This document shows positions 22,555 to 32,016 of a stretch of 64,000 nt of DNA, one piece after another. The translations under genes and the position numbers were made by a program. Below the pieces are notes generated by a model that made no database searches, was not told the origin of the DNA, and saw only the letters and a list, made by a program, of their open reading frames with translations. Every line of letters starts with the position of its first letter. Position 1 is the stretch's first letter. Source of the DNA: Clostridium sp. (GTDB lineage Bacteria; Bacillota; Clostridia; Oscillospirales; Acutalibacteraceae); assembly GCA_023663865.1 (NCBI GenBank), contig JAMPGU010000007.1, positions 1-64,000 of the forward strand, given 5' to 3'.

Positions 22555-23982
22555 ATGAAGTCTATCAAAGAGACTGTAATGTCTGTTGCAATTAAAAATG
22601 CAATTAAGTATGCACGTAAGGATTTTTTTGCGAATGCACCTAAAATTCTTAAACTGCTGGAGGCAGCTGATGTAAAAAAGGTAAACAGAAGTACTTATGC
22701 CGGATTGCATAAGGTGCTGGATGATCCTGATAATAACTGGATGATTTTTGCTAAAAAGCTGATATGCGACACAAATCTTAATGTTGTTGAAAAGCTTGTT
22801 CCTCCTGCACTTAATGTTGCAATTAACAGCTATTCCAAAAGAATGAAGGCTATTGAAGAAAATGACTGTAATGTGCCATGGGCTATTCTTATGGACCCGA
22901 CAGCTGCCTGCAACCTGAAGTGTAAGGGCTGCTGGGCTGCCGAATACGGAAAGAACAGTCAGCTCTCCTATGATGAATTGGCAAGAATTATTCGTGAGTC
23001 CAAGGAGCTTGGAACATATATGTTCCTTTACACAGGCGGTGAGCCTACCATCAGACGTAATGATTTGATGCGTCTTTGTCGTGAAAATCCGGATTGTATC
23101 TTTATGAGCTTTACAAACGGAACACTTATTGATGACAGCTTTGCTGATGAAATCGGTGAGGTGGGTAACTTCCTTCCTGCTTTCTCCATTGAAGGCTATG
23201 AGGAGGACAATGACTTCCGCAGAGGAAATGGTACCTTCAAAAAATGTACTGCTGCAATGAAGCGTTTAAAAGACAGAGGCATTCCTTTCGGTGCTTCCCT
23301 GTGCTATACAAGCAAGAATACAGATGTTTTGTCATCTGACGAATATATGGATTGGCTTATCGATCAGGGTGTAATGTTTGCTTGGTTCTTTACATATATG
23401 CCTACAGGCAATGGTGCTGTTACAGAGCTTATGGTATCTCCTGAGCAGAGAGCTACAATGTATAAGAAAATGCATGAATGGCGTCATACAAAGCCTATTT
23501 TTGCTCTTGATTTCTGGAATGACGGTGAATATGTTCAGGGCTGTATTGCCGGCGGACGTCATTATTTCCATATCAACGCAAATGGTGACTGTGAGCCTTG
23601 CGCATTTGTTCATTATTCAAATGTTAATATCAAGGAGTGTTCTGTGCTGGATGCACTCAAGAGCCCCCTCTTTATGGCTTACAAGAAAAATCAGCCTTTC
23701 AATAACAATATGCTTCGTCCTTGCCCTGTGCTTGATAACCCGGGTGCAATCAGTAAAATGGTTGCGGAAACAGGTGCATATTCAACTGAAATGGAAAATC
23801 CTGAAAGTGCAAATGCATTGTTTGACAAAACAATTGCTGCTGCAAAGGCTTGGAAGGTTAAAGCTGATGAGCTGTTCGACCGCGACAAATTCATTGCAAA
23901 TCATATTAAAGACGAAAATATGTATAACTATGAAATTGCGGATGAGGACAGATTGTTCAGCGAATTTGAAAAAACAGAGTAA
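22555..23982 (+). CDS. radical SAM protein with SPASM-like C-terminus
   Basis: A 475-residue radical SAM enzyme. The [4Fe-4S] motif is C119-x3-C123-x2-C126 in AACNLKCKGCWAAEYG, followed by the SAM-site TGGEPTIRRNDL. A later Cys-rich stretch (QGCIAGGRHY, ANGDCEPCAFVHYS, then LRPCPV) resembles a SPASM/twitch auxiliary-cluster region. An N-terminal helical part of about 100 residues precedes the barrel. There is no peptide precursor gene nearby. The substrate is unknown. Family relatives are common, poorly characterised genes in gut Clostridia. Confidence 0.88.
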   Translation: MKSIKETVMSVAIKNAIKYARKDFFANAPKILKLLEAADVKKVNRSTYAGLHKVLDDPDNNWMIFAKKLICDTNLNVVEKLVPPALNVAINSYSKRMKAIEENDCNVPWAILMDPTAACNLKCKGCWAAEYGKNSQLSYDELARIIRESKELGTYMFLYTGGEPTIRRNDLMRLCRENPDCIFMSFTNGTLIDDSFADEIGEVGNFLPAFSIEGYEEDNDFRRGNGTFKKCTAAMKRLKDRGIPFGASLCYTSKNTDVLSSDEYMDWLIDQGVMFAWFFTYMPTGNGAVTELMVSPEQRATMYKKMHEWRHTKPIFALDFWNDGEYVQGCIAGGRHYFHINANGDCEPCAFVHYSNVNIKECSVLDALKSPLFMAYKKNQPFNNNMLRPCPVLDNPGAISKMVAETGAYSTEMENPESANALFDKTIAAAKAWKVKADELFDRDKFIANHIKDENMYNYEIADEDRLFSEFEKTE

Positions 23983-24030
23983 TTATTACGGGCTTTTGCC
24001 TATAATATATTCAGTAAATATAATCAATCA

Positions 24031-24060
24031 GTGTGCAATATCTATGTTGCACACTTTTTG
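24031..24060 (+). terminator. terminator before the CorC-type gene
   Basis: An 8-bp stem, GTGTGCAA (24031-24038) with TTGCACAC (24047-24054), is followed directly by TTTTTG. It lies 48 bases after the radical SAM stop and 22 bases before the next start. Confidence 0.8.
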
Positions 24061-24081
24061 TGCTGTAAAGGAGTTTACATT

Positions 24082-25362
24082 ATGAACACGGGAATATTGG
24101 TTGCAATGGTGATATTGGTACTGTTCAGCAGTTTCTTTTCCGGTGCAGAGACAGCATTCAGCTCAATTAATAAGGTTAAACTGAAGTCTATGATTAAGGA
24201 AAAAGGGGGAAAGGCTGACAAGAGAATAGCGCGCGCTCTGGAGCTTGCGGAGGATTACGATGTGGTATTATCCACTGTTCTTATCGGCAACAACATTGTT
24301 AACATTGCCTGCACCTCTCTCGCTACACTCTTTTTTACAGGTCTTCTTGGTGATAACAGTGATCTGGGTGCAACGGTATCCACAATTGTGATGACAATTA
24401 TTGTACTGATTTTTGGAGAAGTCACACCAAAAACCTATGCAAAAGAAAAGGCGGATAAGGTTGTTGTTGCAATCACGCCGATTATTAAATTTTTTATTAT
24501 CGTGTTCAGTCCGTTGAATTTATTCTTCAGAGCATGGAAATATCTTATGAACAAGGTGTTTAAAACCGGTGGCATTGATACCGTCACGGAAGAAGAGCTG
24601 AAAACCTATGTTGACGAGGCTCATACCGGCGGAGAAATTGACGAAAATGAAAGTGAGCTTATACGTTCCTCTATTGAGTTTGATGATATTGACGTGGGGG
24701 ATATTTTAGTGCCGAGAGTGGATGTTGAGGCTATAGACAAATATACACCTTTCAAAGAAATTGAGAAGGTATTCAACACAACAAATTTCAGCCGTCTTCC
24801 TGTATATATCAACGATATAGATAATATTGTAGGTGTTATTCATCATAGAGATTTTCAGAGTGCAAGGAGCAGAAATTTAAAGTCATTGCGCACAGTAATT
24901 AAGCCGGTTCCGGCTGTATCCCCGGATACAAAAATATCCAAGCTGCTGAGAATATTCCAAAAGAACAAAACACATCTGGCTATTGTTGTTGATGAGTTCG
25001 GAGGAACAGAGGGTATTGTTACTCTTGAGGATATTCTTGAGGAGCTTGTAGGAGAAATCTGGGATGAGCACGATGAAATTCAAAACGATATTGAAAAGCT
25101 GAGTGATAATGAATATCTTGTGCAGGGCAGTATGTCTGTAGATGACTTTTATGAATACTTCGGTATTTACCAGGAGGAGAAGGAAATCTCTACTGTCAAC
25201 GGCTGGATTATGCTGAATTTGGATAAAATTCCTGAGGTTAACGACACTTTTTCAAGCGGTAAGCTGACTGCCACTGTAATGTCTATGGACGGCAAAAGGG
25301 CAGAGGATATAAAAATTACAGTAAAGGAGGAAGAAAATGTTACTGAAGAAGAAACAATTTAA
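24082..25362 (+). CDS. CNNM/CBS-domain hemolysin-family transporter (CorC type)
   Basis: A 426-residue membrane protein of the HlyC/CorC (UPF0053) family, whose members export Mg2+ or related ions. Order: CNNM membrane domain (about residues 1-180; FSSFFSGAETAFSSINKVKL is the family signature), paired CBS domains (DILVPRVDVEAID, FSRLPVYINDIDNIVGVIHH, AIVVDEFGGTEGIVTLEDILEELVGEI in overlapping pieces), and a C-terminal CorC_HlyC domain. ATG at 24082 has AAAGGAG upstream and replaces an open extension from 24031 that runs through a terminator. It overlaps pth by 26 bases. Confidence 0.9.
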   Translation: MNTGILVAMVILVLFSSFFSGAETAFSSINKVKLKSMIKEKGGKADKRIARALELAEDYDVVLSTVLIGNNIVNIACTSLATLFFTGLLGDNSDLGATVSTIVMTIIVLIFGEVTPKTYAKEKADKVVVAITPIIKFFIIVFSPLNLFFRAWKYLMNKVFKTGGIDTVTEEELKTYVDEAHTGGEIDENESELIRSSIEFDDIDVGDILVPRVDVEAIDKYTPFKEIEKVFNTTNFSRLPVYINDIDNIVGVIHHRDFQSARSRNLKSLRTVIKPVPAVSPDTKISKLLRIFQKNKTHLAIVVDEFGGTEGIVTLEDILEELVGEIWDEHDEIQNDIEKLSDNEYLVQGSMSVDDFYEYFGIYQEEKEISTVNGWIMLNLDKIPEVNDTFSSGKLTATVMSMDGKRAEDIKITVKEEENVTEEETI

Positions 25363-25939
25363 CAGCTCCTCCTATGATTATATCATTGCAGGGCTGGGTA
25401 ATCCGGGGGCTAAGTATGAAATGACAAGGCACAATGCAGGCTTTTTGGCTATGGATTTGCTCGCCATTGAGGAGCAGATTGATATAAAAAAGCTAAAGCA
25501 TCATTCCCTGGTTTCCGACGTAAATATTAATGGAAAGCGCTGTTTGATTATGAAGCCTCAAACGATGATGAACAACAGCGGTGAGGCTGTTGGTGAGGCA
25601 GCAAGATTTTACAAAGTTCCCCCTGAGAATATAATTATTGTTTATGATGATATCAGTCTCGGTGTTGGCCAGACACGCATAAGGCGAAAGGGCTCAGCCG
25701 GCGGACATAATGGGATAAAGAGCATTATTTCACATCTTGGCTCAGAAAATTTCCCGAGAATAAAAGTAGGTGTTGGCAAAAAGCCGAATCCGGAATATGA
25801 TCTTGTAAGCTGGGTGCTGGGCAAATTTCCTAAGGAGCAGGAAAAGGATTTGAAATCTGCACTTGAAAACAGTGTTTCGGCACTGAAACTTATGATTGAC
25901 GGCGATATTGATAAGGCTATGAATCTTTATAATTCATAA
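25337..25939 (+). CDS. pth: peptidyl-tRNA hydrolase
   Basis: Frees tRNA from peptidyl-tRNA dropped by ribosomes. The 200-residue product has the family motifs GLGNPGAKYEMTRHNAGF with catalytic His32, KPQTMMNNSGEAV, VYDDISLGVGQTRIRRKGSAGGHNG (seen as two pieces) and LGSENFPRIKVGVG. It starts inside the end of the CorC-type gene, with AAAGGAGG upstream, so the pair is probably translationally coupled. The mfd gene follows, a common pth-mfd order in Firmicutes. Confidence 0.96.
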   Translation: MLLKKKQFNSSSYDYIIAGLGNPGAKYEMTRHNAGFLAMDLLAIEEQIDIKKLKHHSLVSDVNINGKRCLIMKPQTMMNNSGEAVGEAARFYKVPPENIIIVYDDISLGVGQTRIRRKGSAGGHNGIKSIISHLGSENFPRIKVGVGKKPNPEYDLVSWVLGKFPKEQEKDLKSALENSVSALKLMIDGDIDKAMNLYNS

Positions 25940-25982
25940 GCAGTGCAAGATTTATTCTAGTAAAATAAAAGGAGAAATAGGA

Positions 25983-28900
25983 ATGTCCTGTTTTTCAATC
26001 GAATTTAATAAGAGTAAAGAATTCAGAGACCTCAGCAAGAGTATTCATTGTACGAATACGCCTGTTGGGGTTATAGGTCTTTCAGATATAACTAAGTGCT
26101 TTGCTGTTCATTCCCTTTGTGAAAAGAGCGGCAGAGCGTTCGTGCTTACACCGGACGAGGCAACAGCCGTTAAGGTGAAGGAAAGCCTGAGTGAGCTGCA
26201 GGAGGGTGTGCTTTTATACCCGTCAAGGGAATTTACCTTTGTAGAGGTTGCCGGTGTCAGCAGAGAGTTTGAGCATATTAGACTGGGCGTGCTGTCCAGA
26301 ATTTTGGTAGGAGATTACAGTATTGTTGTAATGTCCGCTGCCGCTGCCTGCCAATACACAATGCCTCCTGAGGAGCTGAAAAAACGCACCTTTACCATAT
26401 CGGTTAATGACACTGTGGATATTACAGAGCTGGAGCAAAGGCTGGTTTTAGCCGGCTATTCACGCTATGATCAGGTGGATGGTACAAGCCAGTTTGCTGT
26501 CCGCGGCGGAATTGTCGATATATTCCCTACCTATTTGGATGAGCCTGTCCGAATTGAGCTTTGGGGCGATACGATAGATACAATTTCATCTTTTGATATC
26601 AGCACGCAAAGACGCAGTAAAAATATCGACTGTATTAAAATTACCCCGGCAAATGAGGTGCTGTTTGAAGATAATAACAAGCTGGCTGATAAAATAGAAG
26701 AGCTGGCAAAATCCTTGAAGGGCAAAGCAATAAAGGCAAGAGAAAAGCTTTACGATGATGCACAAAAGCTTCGGCAGGGCATTTATCTGAATTGTCTTGA
26801 CAAGTATTTGCCATTGTGTTACAGCTCTAAGGGCATATTTGATTATATTGGTGATGACAAATTATTTGTAGTCGAAAGTGCCAGAGTTAAGGAAAAGGTG
26901 AATAAGCAGGAGAGAATTAACCTTGAGGAGCTGAAATGGTTTGTTGAGGACGGAACGCTCTGTAAAGGGATTGATAAATTCAGCCTGAATTTTGATGAGC
27001 TGTGTGCTATATACAGTGGGTGCGGTGCAGTTTACATGGATTCTCTGCCAAGAGGAAGCTTTGATACTGGTATCGGGCATCTCGCTAATTTTACGGTTCA
27101 AAGCCTGAATGCATGGAGCGGAACTCTGAGTCAGCTTAAAGAGGAGCTGTTCGGACTGGTTAAGGGCGGATATACAGTCTGCATTATGGCAGGAACAGTC
27201 AGGGCAGGAAAAGCATTAACCGCCGATATCCATGATATGGGATATGATGCTGTCTTTTTTGAAAAATGCCCTAAGGAATTTCAGCCCGGATGCATTAATA
27301 TTATTACAGGTACTATAGCAGCAGGCTTTCAGTTTACGGGTATAAAATTTGCTGTAATTACACATTCAAGGTCAAATCAAAGCACAAAGAAGCATAAAAA
27401 GGTATCCTCAAAAAATGCCATTCATTCTTTGGATGAGTTGTCAAAGGGTGATTATATTGTCCATAATATTCACGGAATTGGTGTGTTTGAGGGTATACAC
27501 GCACTTGAAATTAATAAGGTAAAAAAGGATTATATCAAAATAAGCTATGCCAAGGGTGACACCCTTTATGTTCCTGTAACACAGCTTGATTTGGTTTCTA
27601 AATATATAGGCCCCAGAGAGGACAGCCGTGTTAAAATTAATCGTCTCGGCTCATCGGAATGGAAGAAAACCAAGGCAAAGGTTCGCTCCTCTGTAAAGGA
27701 TATGGCAAAGGAGCTTATTGCGCTTTATGCGAAGCGTATGAGTACGAAGGGCTTTGCTTTCAGCAAGGATTGTGATTTGCAGAGGGATTTTGAGCTTCGA
27801 TTTGAATATGAAGAAACAGACGATCAGCTGCGCTGCAGTGAAGAAATTAAAGGTGATATGGAAAAGTCATCACCTATGGACAGACTTTTGTGCGGTGATG
27901 TCGGATTTGGTAAAACAGAGGTTGCACTGAGAGCCGTATTCAAATGTATATCGGACAACAAGCAGTGTGCCATTTTAGTCCCTACCACCGTGCTGGCTAT
28001 GCAGCATTATCAAACTGCTTTAAAGAGAATGGAAGCTTATCCTGTTAATGTTGAAATGATTTCACGCTTCGTTTCTCCTGCCAAGCAAAAGGAGGTTTTA
28101 AAGCGTCTTGAAGAGGGTAATGTAGATGTGCTTATCGGTACGCATAAGCTGCTGGGCAAGTCCATTAAATTTAAGGACTTAGGACTTCTTATCGTTGATG
28201 AGGAGCAGCGGTTTGGTGTGGCACAAAAGGAAAAAATAAAAGAACGTTTTCCGAGAGTAGATGTTCTTACCTTATCTGCAACGCCGATTCCGAGAACGCT
28301 CAATATGGCTATGAGCGGAATAAGAGATATGAGCTTGCTGGAGGAGGCTCCGGGAGAGCGTCATCCGGTACAGACTTATGTTGTTGAATATGACGGCGAA
28401 ATTATAACCGAGGCTTTGGAGAGGGAAATCAACCGCGGCGGACAGTGCTATTATCTTCATAATAATGTTGAAACCATTGAGCATAAGGCTATGCAGATAA
28501 AAAAGGCTCTGCCTGAGGCAAGAGTAGGCATTGCACACGGAAAAATGACAGAGGAGCAGCTGTCAGCAGTTTGGAAGGATTTGCTGAACGGTGACATTGA
28601 TATTCTCGTCTGCACAACAATTATTGAGACAGGTATAGATGTTCCCAATTGTAATACATTGATTATTGAGAATGCCGACAGAATGGGACTTGCACAGCTG
28701 CATCAAATTAGAGGACGCGTTGGCAGGTCATCCAGACGGGCATATGCATATTTTACCTTTACCCGCGGAAAAGAGCTGACAGATATAGCTACTCGACGGC
28801 TTGAGGCAATAAGAGAGTATACAGAGTTCGGCTCAGGCTTTAAAATTGCAATGAGAGATTTGGAAATCCGAGGAGCAGGCTCTCTGCTTGGAAACAAGCA

Positions 28901-29486
28901 GCACGGACATATGGAGGCTGTAGGCTATGATATGTACCTTAAACTGCTGGAGGAAGCGGTAGCTATGGAAAAGGGCGAGCTGGCAGACACCGAGGATGTT
29001 GAAGAAAAGGAATGCCTGATAGATGTTGCTATAGATGCACATATCCCTGAGGATTATATTCAGTCCACTTCACATCGTCTTTCTATGTATAAGCGTATAG
29101 CAAATATCAAAAATGATACAGATGCCAATGATGTTTATGATGAGCTGACAGACCGATTCGGCGCTCCGCCAAGTGCTGTCTGGGGCTTGATAGAAATTGC
29201 ACTTTTACGTAATACTGCATTGAATCTTAATATTACCGAGGTTACAGAACGCAACGGCTCATTGCTCTTCTATTCTCCTGAGGTGGATATAAGAACAGTT
29301 GCAATACTCAATGCATTTATGCGCGGCAGGGTAACGCTTTCAGCAGGCAAAAAGCCCTATATTGCTGTAAGACTGAACCCAACGGAATCAAATATAGAAA
29401 CCCTTGGTGAAGTGCTGAAAATAATGACACAGGCAAAAAATCATAAGGACAATAAAGACATTGATGGCTTCATCGGAGCAAATTAG
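25983..29486 (+). CDS. mfd: transcription-repair coupling factor Mfd
   Basis: Removes RNA polymerase stalled at DNA lesions and recruits UvrA. The 1167-residue product has the full Mfd order: N-terminal UvrB-like region, a CarD-like RNA polymerase interaction domain near residues 490-560 (GDYIVHNIHGIGVFEG), RecG-like helicase motifs with Walker A GDVGFGKTE near 638-646 and the box DEEQRFGV near 739, TLSATPIPRTLNM, RIGRVGRSSR-like QIRGRVGRSSRRAYAY, and the C-terminal TRCF domain. Identity is certain. uvrC lies elsewhere in this window. Confidence 0.98.
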   Translation: MSCFSIEFNKSKEFRDLSKSIHCTNTPVGVIGLSDITKCFAVHSLCEKSGRAFVLTPDEATAVKVKESLSELQEGVLLYPSREFTFVEVAGVSREFEHIRLGVLSRILVGDYSIVVMSAAAACQYTMPPEELKKRTFTISVNDTVDITELEQRLVLAGYSRYDQVDGTSQFAVRGGIVDIFPTYLDEPVRIELWGDTIDTISSFDISTQRRSKNIDCIKITPANEVLFEDNNKLADKIEELAKSLKGKAIKAREKLYDDAQKLRQGIYLNCLDKYLPLCYSSKGIFDYIGDDKLFVVESARVKEKVNKQERINLEELKWFVEDGTLCKGIDKFSLNFDELCAIYSGCGAVYMDSLPRGSFDTGIGHLANFTVQSLNAWSGTLSQLKEELFGLVKGGYTVCIMAGTVRAGKALTADIHDMGYDAVFFEKCPKEFQPGCINIITGTIAAGFQFTGIKFAVITHSRSNQSTKKHKKVSSKNAIHSLDELSKGDYIVHNIHGIGVFEGIHALEINKVKKDYIKISYAKGDTLYVPVTQLDLVSKYIGPREDSRVKINRLGSSEWKKTKAKVRSSVKDMAKELIALYAKRMSTKGFAFSKDCDLQRDFELRFEYEETDDQLRCSEEIKGDMEKSSPMDRLLCGDVGFGKTEVALRAVFKCISDNKQCAILVPTTVLAMQHYQTALKRMEAYPVNVEMISRFVSPAKQKEVLKRLEEGNVDVLIGTHKLLGKSIKFKDLGLLIVDEEQRFGVAQKEKIKERFPRVDVLTLSATPIPRTLNMAMSGIRDMSLLEEAPGERHPVQTYVVEYDGEIITEALEREINRGGQCYYLHNNVETIEHKAMQIKKALPEARVGIAHGKMTEEQLSAVWKDLLNGDIDILVCTTIIETGIDVPNCNTLIIENADRMGLAQLHQIRGRVGRSSRRAYAYFTFTRGKELTDIATRRLEAIREYTEFGSGFKIAMRDLEIRGAGSLLGNKQHGHMEAVGYDMYLKLLEEAVAMEKGELADTEDVEEKECLIDVAIDAHIPEDYIQSTSHRLSMYKRIANIKNDTDANDVYDELTDRFGAPPSAVWGLIEIALLRNTALNLNITEVTERNGSLLFYSPEVDIRTVAILNAFMRGRVTLSAGKKPYIAVRLNPTESNIETLGEVLKIMTQAKNHKDNKDIDGFIGAN

Positions 29487-29495
29487 GAGGATATT

Positions 29496-29846
29496 ATGGG
29501 CGTATATTCAGGATGTATAATTATGGAGAGTCTAAAGGACCAGTCTATAATTAATGAGTTTAAAATTATTGAAACGAATATAGATGAAGGTATCAGTCAT
29601 ATTGTCGAGATTGATGACAGCAGGATTGAAGATATTGTGCCGAAACTTCAGGCTGCAATGTCTGATGTAAAGGAATGGTATACGGATTTAAAAAATCATG
29701 ATTATCATTATATAATTTATAATGATAAGGTATTTAAAGTTAATCGCGATTATGGCGAGCAATACGAGCAGGCAAAGGAATATGGATTAAGGAGAGGCAT
29801 ACTGGAAGATTATTTACCTAATTCCTCTTGGGCGAAAAACGAATGA
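29496..29846 (+). CDS. small protein of unknown function
   Basis: A 116-residue soluble, acidic protein. I do not recognise a family. It is mixed alpha/beta by eye, with aromatic residues clustered near KEWYTDLKNHDYHYIIYND. TTAGGAGG gives a strong ribosome-binding site, and the start lies 10 bases after the mfd stop, so it is probably the last gene of a pth-mfd transcript ending at the terminator 29911-29938. Confidence 0.75.
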   Translation: MGVYSGCIIMESLKDQSIINEFKIIETNIDEGISHIVEIDDSRIEDIVPKLQAAMSDVKEWYTDLKNHDYHYIIYNDKVFKVNRDYGEQYEQAKEYGLRRGILEDYLPNSSWAKNE

Positions 29847-29910
29847 TGTGTTGTATTATCAGATTGCTATAAAAGAAAAATTGGTAGTTTTAAAATATTG
29901 TCCAATAATA

Positions 29911-29939
29911 AAAGTCAGGGTATGAGCCCTGACTTTTTG
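29911..29939 (+). terminator. terminator after the mfd unit
   Basis: A 10-bp stem, AAAGTCAGGG (29911-29920) with CCCTGACTTT (29927-29936), is followed by TT and then G-TTTG. It is a typical intrinsic terminator. Confidence 0.85.
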
Positions 29940-30024
29940 TTTGTAGACTTTTAAATCTATGTATGTTATCATTAAAATAGTAAATAAGCAATATAATAAA
30001 CAAAAAATGAAAAGTGAGTTCTTT

Positions 30025-30990
30025 ATGGAAGATTTAACAATTGCTCAGATAAAAAATGCGGATTTCAAGCTGTATAAAAATAATCCGATAATAAAGCCTT
30101 TTGACAAAAGCTTTATTGTTGCCGATCCGTCACTTCTGACTCCCGATATGGCTTGTGATAAAAAGTGGCATATGTTTTTTTATACCAATTTGGGAATTTA
30201 TCATTTTATAAGCGAGGATGGTATTTCTTTTTCAAAGGTGAAAAGAATTCTCAACAGAGCAATGCGTCCGAATATTAACTGCATTGATGGTGTGTATTAT
30301 CTTTTTTATGAGCGTACAGCACCGCTTATTGTCAATGCTTTGACTCTTGTTAATCTTGCAAAATGGCACTCTGAGATTTATGTTACCTCCAGCAGAGATT
30401 TAATAAACTGGAGCAAGCCGGAAAGAGTTATCGGCAATACCAGAGAATTTGAAAAAAGTGACAGAGGTATTGCGATATCCAATCCGTTTTTGCTTGAAGA
30501 TAACGGTGATTTTATTCTCTATTATTCCTGCGGACAGACCTTTATTAAGGATTGCGGGTTTTGTGAGCCGACATATATTTCCTATGCAGAAAGCAAAAAT
30601 GCTTCATCAGATTATATCAGTGCACTTCAACCGATTCTATCCCCGGATAAAAACAACCCGTACCTTAATTTATGCAGTGGATGTTTAAAGGTTTATAAGG
30701 TAAAGGATGGCTATGTTGGTATGCAAAACGGTATTTATGATGATCATGGAAAAAGCAAGTCAGCAATTATTATGCTCAGTTCAAAGGACGGTAAAGACTT
30801 TAGCTTTGAAAAAATGATTTTGCAGCCCCAAAAGGATAATGGAAAGGATTGGATGAATCAGTTTGTATATGCCAGCCATCTTGTTAAATTTGAGAATAAG
30901 CTGCGGCTGTATTTCAATGCAAGAGATGCAGCCAATCCATTGAAGGGCAGAGAATGCATCGGCTTCTGCGAGGCAGAGATTACTGAATAA
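30025..30990 (+). CDS. GH43/GH130-like five-bladed beta-propeller glycosidase
   Basis: A 321-residue soluble protein with the blade rhythm of clan GH-F/GH-J/GH130 propellers: VADPSLLTPD, KKWHMFFYTNLGIYHFISED, DGVYYLFYERT, EIYVTSSRDLINWSKPERVI, GDFILYYSCGQ, GKSKSAIIMLSSKDG, and ENKLRLYFNARD. The early Asp in ADPS is placed like the conserved base of these families, but I cannot name the catalytic set or substrate. No signal peptide, so probably intracellular. Upstream ATGs at 29959 and 30007 are in frame; 30025 is chosen because AAAGTGAG lies about 8-14 bases before it and the domain begins soon after. Confidence 0.7.
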   Translation: MEDLTIAQIKNADFKLYKNNPIIKPFDKSFIVADPSLLTPDMACDKKWHMFFYTNLGIYHFISEDGISFSKVKRILNRAMRPNINCIDGVYYLFYERTAPLIVNALTLVNLAKWHSEIYVTSSRDLINWSKPERVIGNTREFEKSDRGIAISNPFLLEDNGDFILYYSCGQTFIKDCGFCEPTYISYAESKNASSDYISALQPILSPDKNNPYLNLCSGCLKVYKVKDGYVGMQNGIYDDHGKSKSAIIMLSSKDGKDFSFEKMILQPQKDNGKDWMNQFVYASHLVKFENKLRLYFNARDAANPLKGRECIGFCEAEITE

Positions 30991-30996
30991 TTTGTA

Positions 30997-31040
30997 AATA
31001 ACTATATAATTAATTTTTATATAGTTATTATACTTTTTTA
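30997..31040 (+). terminator. terminator of the propeller gene
   Basis: A 13-bp A/T-rich stem (30997-31009 with 31017-31029, core AACTATATAA) is followed by ATACTTTTTTA. It lies a few bases after the stop at 30990. Confidence 0.65.
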
Positions 31041-31050
31041 TTAAATGATA

Positions 31051-31089
31051 AAAGCAAGGAGTAGAAAAGGCATACTCCTTGCTTTTTAC
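31051..31089. terminator. second hairpin terminator
   Basis: A perfect 13-bp stem, AAAGCAAGGAGTA (31051-31063) with TACTCCTTGCTTT (31073-31085), is followed by TTTA. It insulates the next promoter from the propeller gene. Confidence 0.75.
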
Positions 31090-31176
31090 TGTATATCAAC
31101 AAAATATCAACAAATGCACGAAATAAATGAAAAACACGAAAAGTAAAAACAAAAATATATAAAACATTTAAATCGC

Positions 31177-31205
31177 TTGACAATTATGAAAAATCATAGT
31201 ATTAT
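31177..31205 (+). promoter_or_regulatory. promoter of the small HTH-like gene
   Basis: TTGACA (31177-31182), 17 bases, TATTAT (31200-31205). The spacer holds a short dyad, ATGA-AAAA-TCAT, which could bind a regulator. Confidence 0.75.
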
Positions 31206-31226
31206 GTAAACAAGGGGATGATTATT

Positions 31227-31685
31227 ATGGTAACTCTTGTAAAGGAACAAACGGCAGTAGATGATTTTATTGCATTAAAGAGACCTACTGCCCAGGCTAA
31301 AATATTAGGCCTTGAATTATTGAAAGACAGAAAACCTCACAGTCGTCAGGAGATAATCCAATATATTAGAAAACGAAGCAAAGAACTGAATCTTGAAGAG
31401 ATATCCCAAGGCTGCATTTCGGGAGGAATTCAAGATATTTTAGCTATGTCTGAATGTGAGAAACTAGGTGCGGGAACATATCGATTATCAGGTGTTGAAT
31501 TAAAAAAAGATATACCTGTATTAAGGCAGGCTTCAAAGGTTTGTGAGAATGCAATTATTGACATTCAAAATTTAGCTCGAAAAATAGATTATATAACCGC
31601 AAATCAAAATGAACTGGAAGATTTAGGTAAGCTAAAAAAATGTGTAACTGCGATTGAAAATGTTATACAGCTTTTAAATGAATAA
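31227..31685 (+). CDS. small protein with probable winged-helix N-terminus
   Basis: A 152-residue protein that I cannot place in a family. Residues about 15-85 (AKILGLELLKDRKPHSRQEI, then ISQGCISGGIQDILAMSECE, ending GAGTYRLS) have the helix-helix-wing look of a winged-helix domain. The C-terminal half is a predicted long helical pair (SKVCENAIIDIQNLARKIDY) that could dimerise. ATG at 31227 is preferred over 31218 because AAGGGG sits at 31212-31217. It has its own promoter and lies just upstream of the tiny ORF at 31811; a link to that locus is possible but unproven. Confidence 0.65.
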   Translation: MVTLVKEQTAVDDFIALKRPTAQAKILGLELLKDRKPHSRQEIIQYIRKRSKELNLEEISQGCISGGIQDILAMSECEKLGAGTYRLSGVELKKDIPVLRQASKVCENAIIDIQNLARKIDYITANQNELEDLGKLKKCVTAIENVIQLLNE

Positions 31686-31737
31686 TATCGAAAATAAAAT
31701 CATTAATATATGATTTTGTTTAGGACATCTTGTCCGA

Positions 31738-31965
31738 TAAGGAGTTATTCAAACGGGATGGATGGTTAAGTATAAGCCTCGACCTTTTATAAGGATTAGG
31801 AGGTGATGCTATGGATCAAATGGTTATATTAGCTGTAATTCTTATTGCATCGACCGGATATATTATAGCAATAAAAAAGAAATAATCACCTTGCCTGAGA
31901 AACGAAGTGATTATTCCTTAAATAGATTATTAAGAGGCTAACCATTTTGTTTGGATAACTCCTTA
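31738..31965. repeat. inverted repeat flanking the tiny hydrophobic ORF
   Basis: TAAGGAGTTATTCAAAC (31738-31754) and GTTTGGATAACTCCTTA (31949-31965) are inverted copies with one mismatch in 17. The similarity continues inward with gaps (shared TGGTTA and GCCTC). A sense RNA spanning both copies could pair its 5' and 3' ends. A small terminal-inverted-repeat element is the alternative reading. Confidence 0.75.
31811..31885 (+). CDS. tiny hydrophobic peptide, candidate type I toxin
   Basis: A 24-residue ORF. Its first 18 residues, MDQMVILAVILIASTGYI, are almost wholly hydrophobic and are followed by IAIKKK, a single membrane helix with a basic end. AGGAGGTGAT at 31798-31807 is a near-perfect Shine-Dalgarno site 3 bases before the ATG. 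The size and shape match type I toxins such as the Ibs or Fst groups, although I see no specific family match. An antisense promoter (31978-32006) and a hairpin terminator on the minus strand cover its 3' end. The sense promoter is not clear. Confidence 0.6.
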   Translation: MDQMVILAVILIASTGYIIAIKKK

Positions 31966-31978
31966 CTAATTAATTATA
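31868..31978 (-). ncRNA. candidate antisense (antitoxin) RNA
   Basis: Inferred from a consensus minus-strand promoter at 32006-31978 and a minus-strand terminator: a 9-bp stem (31915-31907 with 31889-31881) followed by TCTTTTTTATTG. The RNA would be about 100 bases, start near 31971 and overlap the last codons and 3' region of the ORF at 31811-31885. No transcription data are available to me. Confidence 0.6.
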
Positions 31979-32006
31979 TTATATGATTTATAAACAATAA
32001 AGTCAA
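31978..32006 (-). promoter_or_regulatory. consensus antisense promoter
   Basis: On the minus strand TTGACT (32006-32001), exactly 17 bases, then TATAAT (31983-31978). It is among the best sigma-A promoters in the window and drives no protein gene in its direction; it points into the tiny ORF. Confidence 0.8.
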
Positions 32007-32016
32007 GTATGTGATT

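Noticed and set aside
22452-22595. 47-codon open frame between lacZ and the radical SAM gene
   Set aside because: No ribosome-binding site, no hydrophobic or conserved pattern, and it overlaps the next gene's start; better explained as a 5' leader.
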